Source: Leisingera sp. ANG-M1 (lineage in GTDB: Bacteria; Pseudomonadota; Alphaproteobacteria; Rhodobacterales; Rhodobacteraceae). From it: a stretch of DNA of 64,000 nt. Both the position numbers and the translations under genes were made by a program. Where the stretch lies: NCBI RefSeq assembly GCF_000813745.1, contig NZ_JWLC01000003.1, positions 53,288 through 117,287 of the forward strand, given 5' to 3'. The notes below the pieces were generated by a model. It was not told where the DNA came from. It made no database searches and was given only the letters and a program-made list of their open reading frames with translations. The stretch's first letter is position 1. Each line of letters starts with the position of its first letter. Positions 8,868-16,474 of the stretch are shown piece after piece.

Positions 8868-10000
8868 AAGTCCTGATCGCCGTCACCCATCTGCTTGGCA
8901 CCGGCCATCTGTCCCGCGCGCTGACCCTGGCCCGCGCCTTCACCGCGGCCGGACATCAGGCGCAAGTGGCCTCCGGCGGCTTCCCCGCCCCGCAGCTCAA
9001 TGCCGATAGAATAGACCTGGTCCAACTGCCGCCGCTGCGCTCAGACGGGGTGGATTTCACCCGGCTGCTGGCGCAAGACGGGACCTTGGCCGATGACCCC
9101 TGTCTGAGCCGCCGCCGGGACACCCTCTGCAGAACGTTGCAGGTCCTGCAGCCGGATGTGCTGATCACCGAGCTTTACCCCTTTGGCCGCCGCTCCCTGC
9201 GCAAGGAGTTCCTGGCGCTGCTCGAAGCCGCCCATGCGATGCCTCAAAGGCCAGTGATCCTGTCTTCGGTCCGCGACATCCTCGCTCCGCCCTCCAAGCC
9301 GGAGAAGGCGGAAAAAGCCGATGCAGTCATTGCCAAATTCTATGACGCGGTGCTGGTGCATTCCGACCCCGCCGCCACCACGCTGGACGCAAGCTGGCCG
9401 GTCTCTGACATGTTGGCGGCCAAGCTGCGCTATACCGGTTACGTCGCCCCGCCCGCCGCCGGGCCGCACCCGCAGCAGGCGGGCGCCGGCGAGGTACTGG
9501 TCAGCGCCGGCGGCGGCAGCGTCGGCACCCCGCTATTTGAAACCGCGCTGGAAGCCGCCAAGCTGATGCCCGAGACCCCCTGGCGCCTGCTGGTCGGCGG
9601 CTCCGACGCGGCCGCGCGAATCGAGGCCTTTGCCAAGGCTGGCTCCCCTGCCCTGCTCGAGCCCGCCCGCAAGGACTTCCGGCAGATGCTCTCCCACGCC
9701 GCCGCCTCGGTCAGCATGTGCGGCTACAACACCGCACTGGATTTGCTGCAAGCCGGAACGCCCGCCGTCCTGGTGCCTTTTGACGCCGGAAACGAAACGG
9801 AACAAGGGCTTCGCGCCGCCAGCCTGGCGCCCTTGGACGGCATCCAGGTTGTGAAGACCGCAGACCTTTCCCCCGCCATGCTATGCACTGCGGTCAATTC
9901 GGCTTTGCGCGCATCCAGGCGGGTTGCAGGCGGTTTCAGGTTTGACGGAGCCGCCCGGTCTGTGGAAATTGCCGCAGAACTGGCGGGGGAGCGCGGATGA
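8864..10000 (+). CDS. Second MurG-like glycosyltransferase, paralogue of the cluster's first gene
   Basis: The protein has 378 residues. It opens with KVLIAVTHLLGTGHLSRALTLARAF (about 2-26), the same GHLxR loop as the gene at 4722. Next come VLVSAGGGSVGTPLFETAL at about 210-228 and SMCGYNTALDLLQAGTPAVL at about 283-302, again with the GYNT nucleotide-sugar loop. It carries ILSSVRDILAPPSKPEKAEK where the first gene has GLRDVLDDPDVLAAEWE, which supports a shared ancestor. It overlaps both neighbours by 4 bp. It is soluble by sequence. Role: sugar transfer in the same glycan, perhaps after the phosphatase step. Confidence 0.84.
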   Translation: MKVLIAVTHLLGTGHLSRALTLARAFTAAGHQAQVASGGFPAPQLNADRIDLVQLPPLRSDGVDFTRLLAQDGTLADDPCLSRRRDTLCRTLQVLQPDVLITELYPFGRRSLRKEFLALLEAAHAMPQRPVILSSVRDILAPPSKPEKAEKADAVIAKFYDAVLVHSDPAATTLDASWPVSDMLAAKLRYTGYVAPPAAGPHPQQAGAGEVLVSAGGGSVGTPLFETALEAAKLMPETPWRLLVGGSDAAARIEAFAKAGSPALLEPARKDFRQMLSHAAASVSMCGYNTALDLLQAGTPAVLVPFDAGNETEQGLRAASLAPLDGIQVVKTADLSPAMLCTAVNSALRASRRVAGGFRFDGAARSVEIAAELAGERG

Positions 10001-10755
10001 TACCGGACTGGAGCGAGCTGGACAGGGAACTGGCCCATTGGCAGGAGGCGGGCATGACCCTGCCGCTGTGGTGGCGGGATGATGACGCGATGTCCCATTC
10101 AACCGAGCTGGAGCGGCTGGCCACGCTCGCCGCAGAGCTGGATCTGCCTGTGCATCTGGCGGTTATCCCGCAGGGTGTGACCCCGGACCTCAGCCGCTTT
10201 GTGGCGGACCATCCGTTGCTGATCCCGGTGGTGCACGGCTGGGCGCATCAGAACCACGCGCCCGCCGGCGAGAAAAAGGCCGAGTTCGGCGCCCACCGCC
10301 CGCTGGAAGAGCTTCTGGATGACGCCGAACGTGCCTTTTCCGCCCTGAAGGAAACCTTCGGCGCCAGCCTGCGGCCGATGTTCGTGCCGCCCTGGAACCG
10401 GATCTCGCCGGAAATGCTGACCTGGCTGGCAGGCGCCGGCTATACCGCTGTTTCCACCTTTACCCCGCGCAAAGCCGCTAAACCTGCTTCGGGCCTCTTG
10501 CGGGTGAACACCCACCTCGATCCGATCGACTGGAAGGGCAGCCGCAGCCTGCTGGCGCCAGAGCAGCTGATCGCGCAAGTTGCCCGCCAGATGCGCGACC
10601 GCCGCCTGGGCGAAGCGGACAATACCGAACCCTACGGCCTGCTCACCCACCACCTGGTGCATGACGAGGCCATCTGGGCCTTCACTGCTGCCCTCGCGCG
10701 ACGCCTGCTTGATGGCCCGGGCGAAGCCTGGATCTATGACGAAAGGATGTCGTGA
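9997..10755 (+). CDS. NodB-like polysaccharide deacetylase family protein
   Basis: The protein has 252 residues; its ATG overlaps the upstream stop. LPLWWRDDDAMSHSTEL at about 23-39 gives the Asp-Asp of NodB motif 1, and VVHGWAHQNHAPA at about 78-90 gives the HxxxH metal motif 2 (His80, His84). FVPPWNRISPEML at about 130 matches the arginine/tryptophan motif 3 region. There is no signal peptide, so it would act in the cytoplasm on a sugar nucleotide, a lipid-linked glycan or a free glycan, unlike secreted chitin deacetylases. The fit to the family is clear but distant. Together with the neighbouring transferases it suggests that the product contains a de-N-acetylated amino sugar. Confidence 0.8.
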   Translation: MIPDWSELDRELAHWQEAGMTLPLWWRDDDAMSHSTELERLATLAAELDLPVHLAVIPQGVTPDLSRFVADHPLLIPVVHGWAHQNHAPAGEKKAEFGAHRPLEELLDDAERAFSALKETFGASLRPMFVPPWNRISPEMLTWLAGAGYTAVSTFTPRKAAKPASGLLRVNTHLDPIDWKGSRSLLAPEQLIAQVARQMRDRRLGEADNTEPYGLLTHHLVHDEAIWAFTAALARRLLDGPGEAWIYDERMS

Positions 10756-11235
10756 ATGAGCCGCCTTGACTCGATGCTCCGCCGCCTCACTGCCCAGCGC
10801 GACGGGCTGAATTGGGCCGCGGACCAGATCAGCGCGATGGACGGCGATGTGCTCGACATGGGGCTGGGCAACGGCCGCACCTACGACCACCTGCGCGAGA
10901 TCCTCGCCAGCCGCCGGATCTGGGTGATCGACCGGGTGCTGCAGTGCCACCCCTCATGCGTGCCGCCGGAACAGGACTTTCTGCAAGGCGAGGCCAAGCC
11001 GATGCTGGAGAAACTGGCAGCGGAGGGCCGCAGGATCGCCCTGGCGCATTATGATTTCGGCTTTGGGATCAAAGAAAAAGACGTCGCCGAAGCAGCTGCC
11101 CTGTCGCCGGTGATAGCCACGGTCATGACGCCGGGCGGCATCATCGTCTCCGGCCAGCCCTTGGCTGGCTTCGAGGAACTGGCCGGCCCCGAAGGCATCC
11201 CGCCCGGCCGCTACATGTTCTACCGGGCCGGCTGA
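10756..11235 (+). CDS. Class I SAM-dependent methyltransferase, last gene of glycan cluster
   Basis: The protein has 159 residues; the ATG follows the upstream TGA with no gap. Motif I is DVLDMGLGNGRTYDHLREIL at about 31-50, followed by the acidic end of beta-2, IWVIDR. The rest, IVSGQPLAGFEELAGPEGIPPGRY, resembles a short Rossmann-only methyltransferase. The domain is small, with no recognisable substrate cap. It may methylate a sugar hydroxyl or amino group of the cluster's product. The operon ends here, with a perfect hairpin downstream at 11377-11395. Confidence 0.78.
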   Translation: MSRLDSMLRRLTAQRDGLNWAADQISAMDGDVLDMGLGNGRTYDHLREILASRRIWVIDRVLQCHPSCVPPEQDFLQGEAKPMLEKLAAEGRRIALAHYDFGFGIKEKDVAEAAALSPVIATVMTPGGIIVSGQPLAGFEELAGPEGIPPGRYMFYRAG

Positions 11236-11376
11236 TCCCAGCCCCAAGCCAGCGGAGCCACCCGGCCCCGCGCCTGAACGCCCTGAGCGGTTCCAGGTTA
11301 TGAGCCTGGCGGCAGCATTCCCCGGCGCAGCCTATCGCACGGTTATGAAAAATAGAACCGCATTGCAGGCCGAACC

Positions 11377-11395
11377 GCCCGGCCCCAGGCCGGGC
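11377..11395. terminator. GC-rich hairpin between convergent genes
   Basis: GCCCGGCC-CCA-GGCCGGGC is a perfect 8-bp stem between the methyltransferase and phnM 3' ends. It is followed by a GGGCAGCGC-type block shared with repeat R2. There is no T-run, so termination is plausible but not certain. Confidence 0.45.
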
Positions 11396-11457
11396 AGCGC
11401 GGGGCTGCCCTCGATGGGCAGGTCCGCGCTGCGCCCCCCCCTCCGGCAGAATGCGGC

Positions 11458-12600
11458 TCAAGCCACCCGCGACCCGCGCGACCAGACGCCGCGCAGGGCC
11501 GGCGTGTCTGCCTTGATGCCAAACCGGATCAGATCGGCGCGCTTGCCAGCCTCTAGCCGCCCCCGGTCGCTCAACTCTACTGCATCGGCCGGTGCATGGG
11601 TCACAGTGCCGAGCCCGCGTGCCATATCGCCCCACAGCTCGCCAAGCTTCACCGCCGCCATCAGCAGCGCCGCAGGCACATAGTCCGACGAGACGATGTC
11701 CAGCAGCTCCAGCTCCGCCAGGTCATGCGCCGCTACATTGCCCGAATGCGAGCCGCCGCGGATCAGGTTCGGCGCACCCATCATCACCTTGATGCCATGG
11801 GCATGGCAGGCCTGCGCCGCCTCCACCGTGGTCGGAAACTCTGCCAGCCGGATGCCGTGGCCCGCAGAAACCGCCACCTGCTCCGCAGTGGTATCGTCAT
11901 GGCTCGCCAGCACCGCTCCAAAGCGCCTGGCCGCCTTCACAGCCTCGCCCTCGTGCAGCACGCCATAAGTCTCCTGCAGTTCCAGCAGATGCGCGACATG
12001 CGCCTGAAAGGCTGCATCGTCAAACCCGTGCTTGCCCTTCACATATTCTTCCAGCTTCGAGACATCCCGGAACTGCCGCTGCCCCGGCGTGTGATCCATC
12101 AGCGATACCAGCCCGACCCGGTCCTCTTCGCCAAAGGCGTTCAGCTCTTCGACCAGCGTATCTGTGCAAATCTCGGCCCGCAGGTGCAGGAAATGCGAGA
12201 TCTTCAACGCCCCGGCTTCCCGCAGCTCCAGCAGTTCCGTCGCCAGCCCGCGGGCATAGGCGCCATAGCGGCTGTCGCGGCGGCTGATCGAGCCCACCCG
12301 CATCGCGTCAAACACCGTGGTGATCCCGGTCCCGGCCAGTTCCGCATCATGGGCGATGATCGCACTGGCATGCGGCCAGTCGACCTTGGGACGGGGCTGG
12401 ATGTGGCGCTCCAAATTGTCCGTGTGCAACTCCACCAGCCCAGGGCTGACATAATCGCCGCCGCAGTCCACCGCGCCCGCCGGAACCGAAATGCCATCGG
12501 CAATATCCGCAATTTCGCCGCCTTCAATCTTCACGCTGCCCGCCCGGATCTCGCCCGGAAGCACCAGCATGGCATTGGCAAGGATCAATTCATCTGTCAT
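11458..12600 (-). CDS. phnM: Alpha-D-ribose 1-methylphosphonate 5-triphosphate diphosphatase PhnM
   Basis: The protein has 380 residues, as expected for PhnM (about 378). It is an amidohydrolase-fold enzyme that removes pyrophosphate from ribosyl phosphonate triphosphate, giving the 5-phosphate substrate of the C-P lyase. VSPGLVELHTDNLERHIQPR (about 51-70) carries the first metal ligands. A later ASHDDTT motif (about 230) supplies further ligands. VELSDRGRLEAGKRADLIRF is the standard C-terminal strand. Here phnM is not at the end of the phn operon. It stands alone, divergent from the DUF1045 gene, with an inverted repeat in the 50-bp gap. Confidence 0.95.
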   Translation of the reverse strand: MTDELILANAMLVLPGEIRAGSVKIEGGEIADIADGISVPAGAVDCGGDYVSPGLVELHTDNLERHIQPRPKVDWPHASAIIAHDAELAGTGITTVFDAMRVGSISRRDSRYGAYARGLATELLELREAGALKISHFLHLRAEICTDTLVEELNAFGEEDRVGLVSLMDHTPGQRQFRDVSKLEEYVKGKHGFDDAAFQAHVAHLLELQETYGVLHEGEAVKAARRFGAVLASHDDTTAEQVAVSAGHGIRLAEFPTTVEAAQACHAHGIKVMMGAPNLIRGGSHSGNVAAHDLAELELLDIVSSDYVPAALLMAAVKLGELWGDMARGLGTVTHAPADAVELSDRGRLEAGKRADLIRFGIKADTPALRGVWSRGSRVA

Positions 12601-12607
12601 CTGAACT

Positions 12608-12629
12608 TCACATCTTTCGAGCTATGTGA
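12608..12629. promoter_or_regulatory. Inverted repeat in phnM / 2H-phosphoesterase divergent promoter
   Basis: TCACAT (12608-12613) and ATGTGA (12624-12629) form a perfect 6-bp inverted repeat with a 10-bp spacer, in the only 50 bases between two divergent genes. It does not match the PhnF-type boxes at 18617-18667 or a Pho box. It may bind an unidentified regulator. Confidence 0.35.
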
Positions 12630-12650
12630 GGCCACGTTTAGGAGGCCAAT

Positions 12651-13334
12651 GTGACATTCACGCGATACGCGATCTATTACGCCCCGCCCGCGGACGCGGA
12701 GTGGAGCCGGTTCGGCGCCAGCTGGCTTGGCTGGGACATGGAAACGGGCCGGGAGCTGCCCCATCCGGACACATCCGGCCTGGACGTGGCGGCAATCACA
12801 GATGTGCCGCGCAAGTACGGGCTGCACGCGACCCTGAAGCCGCCGATGCGCCTCGCCGAGGGCCAGACCCAAGCTGCGCTTGAAGACGCCTGCGCGGCGC
12901 TGGCCGCGGCCCAGAAAGCGGTCACATTGGACGGTCTGCACCTGGCCCGCCTGGGCCGTTTCCTGGCTTTGCGCCCCACCGGGGATCAAACCGCGCTGAA
13001 TGCGCTGGCCGCGGCCTGTGTGACGGAACTTGATGCTTTCCGCGCCCCGGCCTCCCAGGCTGAATTGGAGCGCCGCCGCGCCGCGGGGCTGACGCCAGAG
13101 CAGAACGAGAATCTTACCCTCTGGGGCTATCCTTACGTACTGGATCAGTTCCGCTTCCACATCACGCTCACCGGCAAACTGCCCAAGCCGGAGCTGCCCG
13201 CCGTCGAGGCCGCGCTGGAGGAGCACTTGATCCCGCTGCTGCCCGCGCCCTTTGTGATCCGCGACCTGGCACTGATGGGCGAAGCGCCGGACGGAAGGTT
13301 CCATCTGATCCACCGCTACGCCCTTTCCGGTTGA
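12651..13334 (+). CDS. DUF1045 phosphonate-operon protein, 2H phosphoesterase fold
   Basis: The protein has 227 residues. The GTG start is chosen because AGGAGG lies 5-6 bases upstream. It belongs to the family annotated as putative phosphonate metabolism protein (DUF1045). It has the two HxT motifs of 2H phosphoesterases: KYGLHATLKPP (His59, Thr61) and FRFHITLTGKL (His170, Thr172). Such enzymes open cyclic phosphodiesters. C-P lyase makes a ribosyl 1,2-cyclic phosphate, which PhnP opens in E. coli. No phnP is present in this window, so this protein is a good candidate to do that step before PhnN. That role is inferred. It converges on phnN, and their 3' ends overlap by 19 bp. Confidence 0.88.
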   Translation: MTFTRYAIYYAPPADAEWSRFGASWLGWDMETGRELPHPDTSGLDVAAITDVPRKYGLHATLKPPMRLAEGQTQAALEDACAALAAAQKAVTLDGLHLARLGRFLALRPTGDQTALNALAAACVTELDAFRAPASQAELERRRAAGLTPEQNENLTLWGYPYVLDQFRFHITLTGKLPKPELPAVEAALEEHLIPLLPAPFVIRDLALMGEAPDGRFHLIHRYALSG

Positions 13335-13876
13335 ATGGCTTCCAGCGCGGCCTTCACCGCCGCGCTGAGCGCACCGCTGTTGTCGATCTCAAAAACACGG
13401 ACCAGCCCCTCCTGCAGCGGATTGACTGCGCGGGCCAGCCGCCGCTGAACCTCTTCGGCATCCTCGCGCCCGCGCGATGACAGCCGTTCCGCCAGCACCT
13501 CGGGCCGCGCAGTCACCGACAGCACAATGAAATCGCCAAAGACGTCCTGCGCCTCCAACAGCACGGCACGGGAAAGGTTCACCAGCACCCCACTGGATCC
13601 CTCGCGCAGCTTTTCGATATCGCGCGGGATGCCGTAGTGCAGCCCATGCGCCTGCCAGTGCAGCGCAAAGACACCGCTTTCGGCCAGTGCCGAAAACTCC
13701 GCTTCGCTGACCGCCTGGTAGTCTTCCCCCCCGGCCTCCGGGGCGCGGGTGATCACCCGGCGCATCAGCCGCAGCTGGGGACAAGAGACCGCCAAGGCGG
13801 ACATCAAACTGTCCTTGCCAACCCCGGACGGCCCAACCACGGCAATGACCGGACCTTTTTCAGCAGCGCCAGTCAT
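13316..13876 (-). CDS. phnN: Ribose 1,5-bisphosphokinase PhnN
   Basis: The protein has 186 residues, the normal size. It phosphorylates ribose 1,5-bisphosphate to PRPP with ATP, closing the phosphonate ribose route. The P-loop GPSGVGKDSLM is at about 15-25. The guanylate-kinase-like lines RVITRAPEAGGEDYQAVSEA and ALHWQAHGLHYGIP follow. The start overlaps the phnL stop by 4 bp, so it is the last gene of the phnGHIJKLN transcript. Its 3' end overlaps the convergent DUF1045 gene by 19 bp. Confidence 0.94.
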   Translation of the reverse strand: MTGAAEKGPVIAVVGPSGVGKDSLMSALAVSCPQLRLMRRVITRAPEAGGEDYQAVSEAEFSALAESGVFALHWQAHGLHYGIPRDIEKLREGSSGVLVNLSRAVLLEAQDVFGDFIVLSVTARPEVLAERLSSRGREDAEEVQRRLARAVNPLQEGLVRVFEIDNSGALSAAVKAALEAIQPERA

Positions 13877-14556
13877 GCCGCGGCCTTTGGCGAAAACCCC
13901 GAGACATCCACAAACCGGTCGCAGACCTGCGCCCGGGCAGCCTCGTCATGGAAAATGCCTATGATCGCCGCACCGCGCGCCTTGGCGCCTTCGATCAGCC
14001 CCAGCACGGTGGCGCGGTTCTGCGCATCCAGGCTCGCCGTCGGCTCATCCAGCAGCAGCGCCGGATAGTGGTGGGCAAAGCCGCGCGCGATGTTCACCCG
14101 CTGCTGCTCGCCGCCCGAGAAGGTGGTGGGGCTGAGCCCCCACAGCCGTTCCGGGATATTAAGCTGCGCCAGCAGAGAGGCCGCCTTGTCGCGGGCCTGC
14201 TCCTCCGGCGTGCCGACCGCCAGCAGCGGCTCCGCCACCACGTCCAGGCTGGGCACCCGCGGCACCACCCGCAGGAACTGGCTGACATAACCCAGGGTCT
14301 CGCGGCGCAGCGCCAGGATCTCGCGCGGCGCCGCCTTGGCCACATCCACGCCGCCCACCACCACACTGCCCGAAGCCGCCAGATAGTTGCCATAGATCAC
14401 CCGCATCAGGGTGGACTTGCCCGCACCGGACGCCCCGGTCAGGCCGACGCATTCGCCAGGCTTTACGCTCAGGCTCGCGTTTTCCATCACCGGGATCACG
14501 GCGCTGCCCTGGTTATGCAGGGTGAAGCTCTTGCTCACGTTGTTCAGTTCAATCAT
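13873..14556 (-). CDS. phnL: C-P lyase system ABC-type protein PhnL
   Basis: The protein has 227 residues. The start is set at the ATG reading MIELNNVSKSFTLHNQG, with a GAGGG ribosome site. A longer frame upstream lacks similarity to the family. Walker A GASGAGKST is at about 41-49, the signature FSGGEQQRVN at about 150 and Walker B LLLDEPTASLD at about 173. PhnL is an ABC-type ATPase of the C-P lyase machinery and not a transporter ATPase. In E. coli it associates with the PhnGHIJK complex. It lies 10 bp after phnK. Confidence 0.93.
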   Translation of the reverse strand: MIELNNVSKSFTLHNQGSAVIPVMENASLSVKPGECVGLTGASGAGKSTLMRVIYGNYLAASGSVVVGGVDVAKAAPREILALRRETLGYVSQFLRVVPRVPSLDVVAEPLLAVGTPEEQARDKAASLLAQLNIPERLWGLSPTTFSGGEQQRVNIARGFAHHYPALLLDEPTASLDAQNRATVLGLIEGAKARGAAIIGIFHDEAARAQVCDRFVDVSGFSPKAAA

Positions 14557-14566
14557 GTCACGGCCC

Positions 14567-15337
14567 TCAAACTTGCAGCACACTGGAGACCAGCAGCTGC
14601 GTATAGGCATGCTGGGGATCATCCAGCACCTGGTCGGTCAGCCCGGTTTCCACCACATGGCCGTCTTTCATCACCATCAGCCGGTCCGCCAGCAGGCGCA
14701 CCACAGCCAGGTCGTGGGTGACAATGATGGCGCTCAGCCCCATCTCGCGCACCAGCCCGCGCAGCAGATCCAGCAGCCGCGCCTGGACCGAGACATCCAG
14801 CCCCCCGGTCGGCTCGTCCATGAACACCAGCCGCGGGCCGGTCACCAGGTTGCGGGCGATCTGCAGACGCTGCTGCATACCGCCGGAAAAGGCCGAGGGG
14901 CGGTCGTCAATCCGGCTTTCGCTGATCTCCACCCGGCCGAGCCAATCGGCAGCTCGCTCCCGGATCGAGCCATAATGGCGGTCGCCCACGGCCATCAGCC
15001 GCTCGCCGATATTGCCGCCGGCAGACACCGGCATCCGCAGCCCGTCGCGGGCATGCTGATGGACAAAGGCCCAATCGGTGCGGCTCAGCATCCGGCGTTC
15101 CGGCTCGGACATGGTGACGGTATCCACCGGCCCCTCCGTACGGGTGTCAAAGATCACCTCGCCCCGGTCGGGGGGCAGATGGCCCGCCAGGCTGTTCAGC
15201 AAGGTTGACTTGCCCGACCCGCTTTCGCCGACGATTCCCATCACTTCGCCGGGATAAAGATCAAAGTTCACATCCGTGCAGCCGATCCGCGCGCCGTACA
15301 TTTTGGCGACGTTTTTCACTTGCAGCAAAGGGGTCAT
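14567..15337 (-). CDS. phnK: C-P lyase system ABC-type protein PhnK
   Basis: The protein has 256 residues. The ATG at 15337 overlaps the phnJ TGA (TGATG), with GAGGAGG about 7 bases upstream; an in-frame GTG one codon earlier is the alternative. Walker A GESGSGKST is at 37-45, the signature FSGGMQQRLQ follows, and Walker B is LVFMDEPTGGLD. VAFVHQHARDGLRMPVSAGG is a PhnK-specific stretch in which the peptide-transporter ATPases differ. It binds the PhnGHIJ core and uses ATP during C-P bond cleavage. Confidence 0.94.
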   Translation of the reverse strand: MTPLLQVKNVAKMYGARIGCTDVNFDLYPGEVMGIVGESGSGKSTLLNSLAGHLPPDRGEVIFDTRTEGPVDTVTMSEPERRMLSRTDWAFVHQHARDGLRMPVSAGGNIGERLMAVGDRHYGSIRERAADWLGRVEISESRIDDRPSAFSGGMQQRLQIARNLVTGPRLVFMDEPTGGLDVSVQARLLDLLRGLVREMGLSAIIVTHDLAVVRLLADRLMVMKDGHVVETGLTDQVLDDPQHAYTQLLVSSVLQV

Positions 15338-16194
15338 CACGCTGCCTCCTCACCCAGACGGCCGGAGTGGCCCGCCTCGCGCCGCGAACGGCAATAATCG
15401 GTGTCCGAGCAGACAAACATCCGGTTGCCCGCATCATCCAGGATCACTTCATCCAGATAGCTGTCCTCTGCCCCGCACAGGTCGCAGGCATGGTCCGCCT
15501 TGCCGGCTTCAAAGGGGTAGTCCTCGAAATCCAGCGGCACGACCTGCGTATAGGGCGGCACCGCATAAATCCGCTGCTCTCGGCCTGCACCGAACAGCTG
15601 GATCGCCGCCATCTCCATCTTGGGGTTGTCGAACTTCGGGATCGGCGACGGATCCATCACATAGCGCCCCTCCACCTTGACCGGGTAGGCATAGGCGGTG
15701 GCAATAGCGCCGTGCTGGCTGATGTCCTCGTAGAGTTTCACGTGCATCAGCCCGTATTCCTGCAGGGCATGCATCTTGCGGGTCTCGGTCTCGCGCGGTT
15801 CCAGAAAACGCAGCGGCTCCGGGATCGGCACCTGGTAGACCAGGATCTGGTCCTCGGTCAGCTCGGCTTCGGGGATCCGGTGGCGGGTCTGGATGACGCT
15901 GGCCTTCTCCGTTTCCTCGGTGGTTTCCACGCCAGCCGTCTTTTCAAAGAACTTGCGGATCGACACTGCATTGGTGGTGTCGTCAGCCCCCTGGTCGATC
16001 ACTTTCAGCGTATCGTCCGGCGTCAGTGCTGCGGCTGAGACCTGCACCCCGCCGGTGCCCCAGCCATAAGGCATCGGCATCTCACGGCTGGCAAAGGGCA
16101 CCTGGTAGCCCGGCACCGCAAGGCCTTTGAGGATCGCCCGGCGGATCATCCGCTTGGTCTGTTCGTCGAGATATGCAAAGTTGTAGTCGTTCAT
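15337..16194 (-). CDS. phnJ: C-P lyase catalytic subunit PhnJ (radical SAM)
   Basis: The protein has 285 residues (E. coli 281). It cleaves the carbon-phosphorus bond of ribose 1-alkylphosphonate 5-phosphate with a 4Fe-4S cluster and SAM. The unusual C-terminal cysteine set is intact: Cys237, Cys240, Cys262 and Cys268, a C-x2-C-x21-C-x5-C pattern that matches the published PhnJ motif. The N-terminus, MNDYNFAYLDEQTKRMIRRA, and GWGTGGVQVSAA are typical. It is separated from phnI by 280 bp carrying an opposite-strand gene, which is unusual, as these genes normally abut. Confidence 0.97.
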   Translation of the reverse strand: MNDYNFAYLDEQTKRMIRRAILKGLAVPGYQVPFASREMPMPYGWGTGGVQVSAAALTPDDTLKVIDQGADDTTNAVSIRKFFEKTAGVETTEETEKASVIQTRHRIPEAELTEDQILVYQVPIPEPLRFLEPRETETRKMHALQEYGLMHVKLYEDISQHGAIATAYAYPVKVEGRYVMDPSPIPKFDNPKMEMAAIQLFGAGREQRIYAVPPYTQVVPLDFEDYPFEAGKADHACDLCGAEDSYLDEVILDDAGNRMFVCSDTDYCRSRREAGHSGRLGEEAA

Positions 16195-16226
16195 GACTTA
16201 TCCTTTACAGCCCATTTGAGGGAGCA

Positions 16227-16472
16227 TTGGTTTTGGAGCACATCACCTTTGAAAAGGTCATTATTGTGGTTGTGGCCATTTGGGCCTTTTACAAATTCGT
16301 AAACCGCCCCAACCACATGACCGGCACCCAGAGCCGGGGCTACACGAATGTCAGCCCGAACGCCCTGAGTGACAGCGAACCCCGCGAAACGGTCAAAAAA
16401 CATTCTTCCGGCGATGAGAGTACGCTTGGCGGCTTCAGTGCAGACGTTGGGGCCGGAGGCGGAGGCGACTAA
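16227..16472 (+). CDS. Small single-pass membrane protein on the opposite strand inside the phn operon
   Basis: The protein has 81 residues and is not recognised. A TTG start at 16227, or the next TTG at 16233, follows a GAGGGAG ribosome site. One membrane helix is seen at about residues 10-25 (KVIIVVVAIWAFYKFVN). A polar middle and a Gly-rich acidic end (GGFSADVGAGGGGD) follow, a tail style common in small alphaproteobacterial membrane proteins. Codons favour G/C at the third base, though the stretch is visibly less GC-rich than its neighbours. It fills the gap between phnI and phnJ in antisense orientation. The complementary strand also has an open frame (16191-16478), which looks less protein-like. 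Function unknown; the gene is probable, not certain. Confidence 0.55.
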   Translation: MVLEHITFEKVIIVVVAIWAFYKFVNRPNHMTGTQSRGYTNVSPNALSDSEPRETVKKHSSGDESTLGGFSADVGAGGGGD

Positions 16473-16474
16473 AC

